From NCBI GenBank assembly GCA_000507305.1, contig DF239319.1, forward strand, positions 1 through 64,000: a DNA stretch of 64,000 nt, in the 5' to 3' direction. The notes under the pieces were generated by a model, which saw only the letters and a program-made list of their open reading frames with translations, was not told the origin of the DNA and searched no databases. Made by a program: the position numbers and the translations under genes. Each line of letters opens with the position of its first letter. The stretch's first letter is position 1. Positions 22,301 through 33,108 of this stretch are shown one piece after another. This DNA is from Breviolum minutum Mf 1.05b.01. Lineage: Eukaryota > Sar > Dinophyceae > Suessiales > Symbiodiniaceae.

Positions 22301-25300
22301 GCTCGGCACCTTGTCACGATCGTTCAGCATTCCAACGGGAATGCCCAAGTCCTTTTCCTGGCCACCGAAGCCGTTGAAGCTGACATCCCATGAAACTAGG
22401 TGTAGGAATGGTAATACATCAGAACCTACCCAGGCATGTATATATATATATAACATTATATAACGGATATGTATATTTATTTATATATATACATTATAAA
22501 TAAGATATGATATGTATCATATGACCCTCTCTCAGCAACATCATGACCCTACCTGATAGATTGGTGTTAGTAGGGAAGCTTTTTATCAATCCCAGGATGT
22601 AAATCAGAAATAACTTTTTGGAGATGGAAAATTGAAACAAGGCACTGGTGCAATCCGAGAAGGGATGATCCGCTTCGATTCGCCAATGATATATATATAA
22701 ATATAAATATATATGTATAAAAATATATCTACATAAAAACAAATTATTATTGCTTCTAAATTCATTGAGTATTGAGTTTATAAACATTATAAATATTGTC
22801 TACAAGCAGTAAATTATCACAAAATCTTTACATATATAGAGTACATAGGATTTCATCCTCTGTGCAATAGCCATCCACAAACACGAAAAATCCATCCCAG
22901 CACCTCATCACCTTGATCGAAGAATTCGTCCAAAACACGCCAAGCCCAGGACATGCAAATGTCAAAAGGCTTCCTGAAACACCATGTTTTTTTTCAGAAA
23001 AAGGTGTGCTATTTTTGATGGCTGAAATCCTGCACCACCTGCAATGTATAAACCTTGTAAATAATGGGATAGACTACCTGGTGGCTTCAAACCATCTGAA
23101 GAATATGCTCGTCATATTTGATCATTTCCCCAAGGTTCGGGGTGAAAATTAAAAACATATTGTGAAACCACCACCTAGTGTGGAATTTTGCCCAGCTGTG
23201 ACATGGGGAAACTGAAGTTTCAACATCTTCAAGGAATACTATACTCAAACAAAGCGCTCCGACAGTTCCCAAAAGAAAATAACTTTTCATTCTGATGAGC
23301 CCTTCCTTTTTTGAAGGGGTTAGTGGTAGTTTTGATAACCGATTGTAGTAAGGATCATTTCTTGATATGGCGGAGATTCCTAGGAGGATCACGGAAGTGT
23401 TTTCCGATTTCAGCTGTCTTGAGGGAAGCAATTGCCGCAGTTCTGGTGCATCCTGCTGGTTACTGACACACCCTAAATTGCCAGACTCAAAATCCGGGAG
23501 TTTTTTGCTGAAGAAGTCGCTATGTATCCAAGTGATTTATTAGGAGATCCTGGGATCCCATTTGCTGCTTCCCACTCCAACATCGACTTGAAGGCCGTTG
23601 CTAAAGGTGTGGCCCACCCCAAAATGTCTTGCAAGTTGATCATGCCCATGTATGTTTGAGCCATAAAAAGCCTATGTTAAAAAAAAACGCTTCACACCGT
23701 CACTTCCCCCACCTTTCGGCAAGCCGAAAAAAAAAAAAACGAATCACCAAGGTGCAAAGGGTTAGAGACATCGGCAAAGTGAAGGAACAATTGAAACCAC
23801 ATCCTCAGCAGAAAATCATGGCAGGAGGGTGAAGGCCGCAGGTCCTGCACCACGTCACTTCATAAATCTATGTATATATAAATATTTAAATGTATTTATA
23901 TATATTATCTAGAAACATATGTATGAATATAGTATATATATATATATTGCTGATTTTTTCCCATTCATACAGTCAGTTCATATACACCCGAAAAAATGTT
24001 TCCAGGTTCTTTCTTCATCAACAGTATCTGTATCTCTCTCCCTCTACTTCCAAGCATCATCTTGTTCTTTCCTTGCAATATTCGTTCCCGATACGCCTGG
24101 GTGATGACCTCAAAAAACAGCTTCCGTTCCGTCTGAAAAAATGTACGGATGGCGGGACATGGGAGAAAAACCCAACAAAATCTCATCTACACCCTCGAAA
24201 ACAAACATGGAACCTGAAAATACCCCCTTGGAAAAGGAGAAACATCGACCCAACTCCCCCCATTTTTTGGAGGCTTCCATATTTGTTTTCGGGGATGTTT
24301 ATTGCTTCTTTTGAAAGGGTCAATGTTCAGCTTCCAGCTGCATCTGGAACATGTGAACCGGTCTCACCCCCACACCTTGTTGTAGCCTCCCCGTTGATAG
24401 CTCAACAAATTTATTCGCCGCGACCCAATCTCCAAGCCACACATATGCATGCCATCATCCCAACAAATCCCAATCCGCACAGCAACTCGCAACAATCCAT
24501 CACCTTCCACTATTCCATATTCCACCCCCATGTGTGATAGGGCCTAAACCCCTTATGGTGGGGATTGCCCTCCCACCTTTAATACGGAATCTTTGTAGTG
24601 GGTATAATACAAAACCAAAAAGAAGTAGGCCTTTTTTTTGGGTTGATGACTCCCCTACTATATGAAAATAATGGGAGTTTAGGCCCAAGCACATATCATG
24701 ATTATCATGATCTTGTAGACTCTAAGGAACGTCAGGTGATAAAGCCTGTGAGTCGCATAATGCACTTTCCATCTCATAGACTGCACTCACATCCTCCAGG
24801 GCCCAAATGCTGCCATGGAGATGGTGGATAACAAGATGTGTGGTGCTTGTTGGTCCAAGATGGAGATAAAATTAGGATGATTTTTGAGTGATCTTGAAGG
24901 AACTCATTTTTTGTTATGGATCCAACGCAGTTTTGGGGGTATCCATGTTCTGCCTCGTTTAATTGGAAGCAACAAAAACGAATGCCATAGCGGGTACCGC
25001 AATTCCCAAGTGCAGAACTCCAAAATCCTTCTTCATACTGTTGATGGTTCAGAAATCCCATTCCCAACCACCATGGAATGTACAAAACCTTTTGTTTAAA
25101 TAATGTGCTTTAAACTACCTGTCCTTCAACTGGTTTTCTCACCGGATTTCTGGTTGAACCATCAACGTTGTATCTCCCTATCCATAGGGATGACACACAT
25201 CCCGGATGCAAAAAAGTCGTATCCTCAACTCTATGCCCTCCCTGCCTTGACCATATCAAAGTGATGCACATTGTCGGTGTGCAAAATGGCAGCAATCGCA

Positions 25301-27250
25301 ATCTTTCCTTGAAACATCTACGCTTCCCCCCACGGTTCCCCCCCCCCCGCCGTGACACCAAACAAACAAATGGGGAAAGTGATGCAAATATTAGGCCTCT
25401 GGGATTGGTAATGGCCAAAAAATTGCTGGGGCAGATTTTTTTGGGTTCAATGCGAATCTTCCAATGCTCCAAAAAGCTTGCCCGAAGCTTCACAAGAATG
25501 CTCAAAGGAATGACTTTTTTTTTCTCTGAACGCCTCAAATCTGGGAAACTGTTTTATAACTTTTACCAAAATAAAAATAAAAAAGACAAAATCAGATCGT
25601 TCCGGCCATTTTTGGGAGGATTCCCTGTACTTCATCCATCAATCCATCTTAATCCATGATCTTCTGCCGGTCTTCGTGCCTCAATTTAAACCAAATGTGA
25701 CAAGTCACGCGCTTCCTTCTGCTGCTCAGGCGTGGCATATGCAAACCTCAAAACGTTGGGAGGGATTGAGCAAATCTAAAAAATCGTGCCTTATATGCCT
25801 TTATCTTTCTCATGTCAACCACATGAACACCGGCCTACATAGCATCCGAAGCAAAAGAAACAGTACCACAATATGCGTCCCGACATTTTGACACATTTCT
25901 TTCAGGGGGGGACCTGTTGTGCCCAAGATATGCCAATCTACTTTTTCTGTTCCACATTGGGTCCAACTTCCAAATATCCTTAGACACTCTGCTGTTGTTA
26001 TTTGTTACACCCCTGGAGATTAACATGGATCACAATCATGAAGGTTTATAGGTTCCATGTTAATGGGTGATTTATAGGTTCCATGTTAATCTTCCTGGGT
26101 GTATCCAATGAGGATCCGTGCTTTTTGCTTCGGTGCAAAAATCTCTTTTTACAAACACAACAACAAGCAAAGAAACACATCGGTGTCCGTATGTTGGCAG
26201 AGCTGAAAAAGCATGGCACAATGCATGTTCCTCAGGTCGTGAACCGGTTGGGAAGGCAACTCGTTGGGAGTGGTAATGTTGTTACCGAATCAGGATGTAT
26301 TTCATGCGAAGCAGGTTCTACACAAATATATAATTATACAGAAATATGATTATGGACACATATAAATTATATATATGTTTTCAGCACTTCAACTGTAACG
26401 TCAATAGCATGGATAAAAAACACCTCTAACATGATGCAACGTATCGGCAACCGATTCAAAGTTGGATGATTTCCATAGCATTTTGGAATTCCGATGTGGT
26501 AAGTGCAAATTGAAACAATGAGCGACGTTGAATCTTGTTACATCCAAATAATGGTGCACCTCCTTCATTGGTTTGTTGGTGATTCATGTTGTTGGCTTAC
26601 CCATGGTTCCAAATTCTAAACATGTGCCCGGGCCCAGGTGATACTGCTGTTCATGGGAAATTCCTAGGATAGTAAGCTGACAACATGAGGTTACCAAGCA
26701 ACCATCAGTTAGAACTCTTATGTATGGCCATCTGCTCCTGGTGACCCTGGTGCACTTTGACCAGGAGATGTTGAATCCTTACCAAAGAAGTCCTCTCCTA
26801 CCATTGATTCGGATGTGAGATTCTAGCAACTTCATGCTGAAAAAAGTGCTCCACAACCTCAAAGGTGAGCAGTGGCAAAGATTCTCCGATTCCTTTATAT
26901 ACTGGACCCTTACAAGCCTTACAATGGCGTAGGAGGAACCCCCCTGTGTACAACAACCAGGCTTATAGGGTGTTGATCACTTCTTACATGCGATTGGTCA
27001 AAGGTCTTCCCTACATGGTCCACTTCAACATGCAGTCAATGCCCACATGAAGATGAGATTTTTGGTACACCTTAGTGTACCCCTCTCACTAGAAGAAGGA
27101 TTCATGAGGGACGCCACAAACACCATTTGGGATTCATGAGCAACCCCTGCCTTAAGAAAACTCAAGATTCATGATGGACATTTCAAAATTTGACCTTTAG
27201 TGGGATTGAATGGGATGAACCCAAGGTGATACATATACCATGAACCAATA

Positions 27251-27297
<47 letters not shown>

Positions 27298-30200
27298 GAC
27301 ATACTAACAAATACTAGCTAGAATATGCTGAACCACCCAACCTGTGGCCAAAGTTCTCCAACGGCGACTTGTCATTGTACCGGAGAGCCAGTTCCTGAGA
27401 TGAGATTGCCCATCAATGCTATTCAGGAAATGGGTGTTTCCGAAAATAGTGGTACCCCCCCAAATCATCCATGTTCATAGGGTTTTCCATTATAAACCAT
27501 CCATTTTGGGGTACCACTATTTTTGGAAACACCCAAATGTATCCTAAAGTTCGTCACTTAAAGAGTGCCTTTAGGAGAAACGAAAATGGTGGGCTGAAAA
27601 TCCGGCAATGTTCAATAGGACAGGACATTTTTTATTGGATCTGATGTTTATCGATTTTCCAGCCATCCATCTTGGTGTCCCGGGATACTACTTGCTGACC
27701 TTGTAGCTGGCGATGATGTCAACAAAAAGCGCAGCTTAGATGTGCTTAATATACGGACACCTTTACAAGACATCCTGAAAAAATTGTGAGAAAACGACCG
27801 TTTCCCAGAAGTGCAGCTAGGAAACATGATTAATCTCAACCAGAAACTGGTTGGTTCTCCTGCGGAAGTCTTGTTTCGAAAAGACTTGTTTCGCGTGGTG
27901 GGTGAAATGGGGAGACTGTAGGACTGTGTAAGCGTCACTATGCCTTTTGCTGATTTCATTAATTTGATAGACCAATTAAAAAACAAAATAAATGCAAAGT
28001 CTCGGAGGCACATTTTTATCAGCACTTGGCATCGCCTGGGTTTTGGTTATGATGGTATGTGATATTTGTTGTCTGGCTGTACCGTGGCTGAAGCCTAAAT
28101 TGCCCAACAAAAATTGATGAACATCATCCCATACACTGATCTGCTTCCACATGACCTACACCTCCAATCCATTCCCCCGTTGGTCCCGAAGTGGCCCAAG
28201 TCATGACAAAGGGAAGATACCAACAAGGCATACTGCTCAATCTCACCAGTCCATTTGCCTTAACGCTACTCTAAGCAGTGGTGACTTGCGGCTGGTGTCA
28301 TATCATAGCTTTCAAGTTGACGCAACTTGAAGCCATTCAATCTGAATCCGGGAACATGAGAAGGGTTCAAGAAACAGTGAGGCTGATATGACTATCTAAA
28401 TCTCTCAACAAAACATCACATATATTCCTTCCATGTATGCATTGCCTGTGTTGTGGATGTTGAAAGAACCCTACCTTTGGTCCTGCCCAAACACCGTCAT
28501 AAGAGTCGATGTCAATAGAAATCAATCGTCCACCCAAGGATATAGACTGGATGGACAGGGATTACCCAATGGACACGTCTGACAGCTATGAAAAGTCAAT
28601 TGTTAAATGTTGATTCAGAAAGTGTTGCAAAACCCTGAAAATATGAAAAACAAAAGAATGTACACATCAATACAGGTGCACAATGCATGGGACATGGGAT
28701 TGCTACACCAGTAAGCTAGATATATCAGCTGCATTATACGTATATATAAATATACATATATATCTAGGTCTATGACAATTAACTTAGATAGTTTCAAGGA
28801 TTTGACCAATCTGGACAACTCCAGAAAATATTGAGCCCCTATAATTGTATGTAGGGCAGGGTCCACACAATGTAAGGTCCATCACATCATGTGACGACAT
28901 ATAAAAAACTATGTATATTATTTATATATTATAGAAACAATATATATATATATATACAATTATAGAGGTAAATGTTGCCCCCCCCAGCCAGTTCTTATTT
29001 GAAAGAAACTGAAGGTTGACCGTTTTTTTTGCAACTTCTCTACAAAAAAAGTCGTCACCGAGATGTTTTTCCTGGTCACTGGCTTCCAAGTCGCCTGCGT
29101 GAGTGATTTGAAGAAGTCGGAAGACAGTGAACAAAACATCCACGCCATGATGAAAGCGATGATAAGGCACATCCTGACAGCAATCTTTCACATCCACCCA
29201 TCTGAAAAATATGATCGTCATTTTCCCCATATTTCGGAGTGAACATAAAACATATTTCAGTTGCCACCTAGTATTTCAAATACCTCCTTGAATTTGAATT
29301 GGTGCAAAATCCCAGCAAAAAAAAACAGCTCAAATGCAAAAACCTGTGTTTTGTTTTCATCTTCCAACAATTGCCCTGCTACACTTTTTCTGTTGCAAGG
29401 TTGTTTGAGGTCGCCCGTCGCCTTGTAGTTGGCTTCAACATTGTGCACAAACTGCATGAAACCCTCTTCAGCCACAAAGTGGTAGGCCACTCCAAATTGC
29501 GAATTGAAGAGCATGTAATGCAAATAGTCGTGCATCCTGAAGGGAGGCTTTCTAGGCATTGCTGGAAAACAACCAAACGCAACACAAAGAAACGAAACGC
29601 GAGAATAATAAGAAACACTAAACATAGTAGTTACGTCAAACGGAAACACTAGGATTGTGAATTAGGATAATGACAAACATCAACACACATATTTATCTTA
29701 AACCCAAAAAAGTATAAGGTACAAATACAACAACCATGTTTAAAAATGAAGGCAGGGAATGGCAGGGAATGAACTAGTTCAACAAAACAAATTTCTTTCA
29801 GTCGACACCCTGCAGGGGGTGGGAACTCACTTTTCGCAGCTCCAAAAACGTCTACCGCTGATTTTTTGGGAGGATTATTTGAGAATACGATCCATGTGTG
29901 GCATACCCCTACAATTTAGAGAAAATCAACCAAATGAAGGTATGTATGTATATATAATATATACCATACATGGATCCTATGGGAATGTGATAGAATTACA
30001 GTGTCATGATTCACAAAAAGGTTTGTGAGGGAACATCTTTCTAAGTCGAATGATGTCGAATGTCTCCACTTCACTGTGCATCGTTCCTTGTATGCTCATC
30101 TCCCCAAGAAGCATCACAATCTAAGAAGTCTTTTGCTATTTAATGATCGAGGTGTACCATTTCATCCCCATGTTCCTATCATGAATCTTGCGTTTGACAC

Positions 30201-33074
30201 ATGAATTAAGGAAACAAATCCTATAATAGAGTCACTGTACATAAAACAAGACATTATAAAATCCACACTGTGCACCTTAAATGTCCTAATTTCACACCTT
30301 TCACTTCACTCCTGACATCCACCAACCCTGGGCAGTTTGAAGCAAGTCTCTCACTCTGAGATGCCTCCAGAAAATTCAGGTCCCAACTTTGGGTCCATTC
30401 CACCTGCAATTTTTGGGCATCTCTTGTGGTTTTCTTATGCTTGTGGTTGTGGTGCTTGCTTTCAATGTACCGTACTTGAGACCCAATCAAAATGTTTCAA
30501 AACTAGTTTTTCAGGTCACTTCCTAATAAACAAATCTCATTAAAAAGAAACACGTATCCAAAAGGGCTTCTCAAGTATGGAGAAAAAAATGTGTTTTCTA
30601 GAGTCTTCCTACAAACATATTTGAAAAAACGTTGAGGCTGCAGTGCGAGATGCTTGAAACCACCATCTAGCACGACCTCTAGTTTTAACATCAATCTTCA
30701 CTCAACACTGGAGAACACATGAGAATACCATAGCTTCATTGAAAGCTACTTGAATGGAAACAAGCGACAACAAGCAGCTGATCATAAGTGATCCTTGATT
30801 CTGCATCAACGCATTGGAAATGTCATTTCATTTCCAGAACAAACAAACAAAGATTAAAAAAACAGTAAGCAGGGGTGGTTTATGAAACGGTTTTATATAA
30901 TTCGTTACTATGGCGTCTCAATGCTGCACCCTCCATCCATCCCGCCACACCATCAACCAAAACCCCGGGAGCCTCGAAGTCCATTTGTGTTGACCGTTTT
31001 GGACCAAAGCCCAAGACTGGAGAGGCCAAGACTTGAACATTCAGCATGTCTAACAGCACCTGGAGGATTTTTTCGTGGATGGAAGTCGTGATTGTTCGTT
31101 TTCCACGTGGACCCGACTTTTCAGAAGGTTTTTTTGTTGTTTTTTTGTGGCGGGGGTGGACGGAGGGGGAATCTAAACAAAAAAACAACAAAAATTGGAC
31201 CCTAGGCTTTGGTGTCCGAGGGATTCCGAGGGAAGTTTTGGTGGTGAACTGTGGATGGACACAGGGCCCCCGGTGATGGGGCAAAATCATTGGCTGGTAA
31301 AAAAATGGATGGAATCCCGTGGAAAGAGTGAAAAATCCGATTCAAAAAAAAAACTCATCAGAAAGTATCAAAAAACAAGTACTACTCCTGGAAAATTCAC
31401 GGCTTTTTTACGCAAAATATGGAGGTTTGGAACATGATGTTCCGGATTCCAATGGGGGGTGATTTTTTGGTTCCTTTCGCCGTTCAGTGATTCAGGGGTG
31501 CAGCTTTTTGATGGACTGGTGGAGTTGAGGTCCCACTCATGGCAGCCAGGGATGTGGCGGACCCAACGGGAATCTATGTGAAGCGAAGCGCTTTATGGCG
31601 GGTACATACTAAGATAGAATTGACTTTTGGCAGCTTGGAATGATTAAACGTTATCAACATCTTCACTAATTATTAATATGAATATATAATTAAAACATAA
31701 TTGATATCGTTGTAATTGTATTCTTTGTGTGTGTTTGAATGATTTTTTTTAAGCAATACAGAGTGGCTGCTAATTCCTTTAGGAAGGAGTTCTTGATAAC
31801 CCAATCTTAACTAAGCCTGTACCATGTTCACCACCAAAAAACCCACGGTGAAGCGCAGGGGCACTGGCATTCCCTGCATTTTCTAAGGTGGATTGGAAAA
31901 TGCTATCTTAGTTTGTTGGTGATGAAGTCACACTAGTGACTTCAGGTGTTGGGTATATATTTGTGACTTATTTAATCCGTGGTCATTAAAACTCAAAGGA
32001 ATCAAAGCCAGACCGACATAGCTATCCACGTATCAAGAAGTAATGAGACATAAGCGACACTTACAGTAACTTCAGAGAGGCAACATTCATAATAAATAGA
32101 CAAAAAAAAACACAGTCAGGTCGAATATATAAGGGTGAACATAAAATGTCTGGAAGGACCAACTTGCAATTATTAAGCTTAAATGAGGCATATTAGGCAT
32201 ATTTAACATTTCCTCATGATTTGTTCCATTAAAATCACTCGTCATTGCAGCTTTGACACAGCTTTCCGATCCGCATTCATGTTCCTCAAAGGCAGTTAAA
32301 AATGGATCCGTTGGATCCCCACACCCCAGGATGCAATCCTGGCAACTAGAGGTTTAGGTTGGGATTTCCTTATCCTAAATATGCTTCATCATCCTGGTGG
32401 TGAGTGTTAGTGAGTGATGAGTATACAGTATATGAGTATGGATGATCCATGATGACCCCCTTCTAGCGATAGGATTCAGGCTCTCGGTCGAAAATCCACT
32501 TGACTTTTTAAACCTTGAGGTGCGGTTTTTAGAAAATAGAAGCAAGGTCAAAACATTTTGGCAAAGCAAAGCATATCAAAACATGGTACAACCAGCGGGA
32601 GAAGAAAAACAATATAAGATCTGATCTACAGGATTTTGATGTCACTTTTTGGTATGGCACTGCGTTTCCAAGTCTACATCTTCAATCAACATCTTGTTAA
32701 ATATCAATCTCTCAAATTCTGAAAAACAATCTAGAACATCTTCCTTTGTTTCTTTTTCTATAGCATCTTCCTTGAAAATCCCCCCTCCCTTTCCCCCCCA
32801 CCAACCCGTTCTCCGAGGTGCTCCAATTCGTTCTCCGTCACGGCTTTCATGGGAACTTCCGCCAACGTGGCCAAGCGAGCCAACTTCTCCAAGATGCGCT
32901 GGCGCAAGGTTGGTAAAACGAAACAAAAAACCCATGACGAGTTGGCGGTTGAACCAACCCAGTTGAAACATATTATGATCGTCAAATTGGGGGAATCATC
33001 TTCCCCAATTTTTCGGGGTGAACATAAAAAGTATTTGAGTTGCCACCACCTAGCCATGATTTTGCAAGGTGTTT

Positions 33075-33108
<34 letters not shown>

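Noticed and set aside
25168-25659. 163-codon plus-strand frame
   Set aside because: It overlaps the phosphodiesterase exon 25246-25307 on the other strand, whose HTDNVHHF motif is decisive.
28440-28560. LGGRLISIDIDSYDGVWAGP open stretch with a GTAGGG donor
   Set aside because: It lies inside a phosphodiesterase intron whose flanking exons join perfectly without it.
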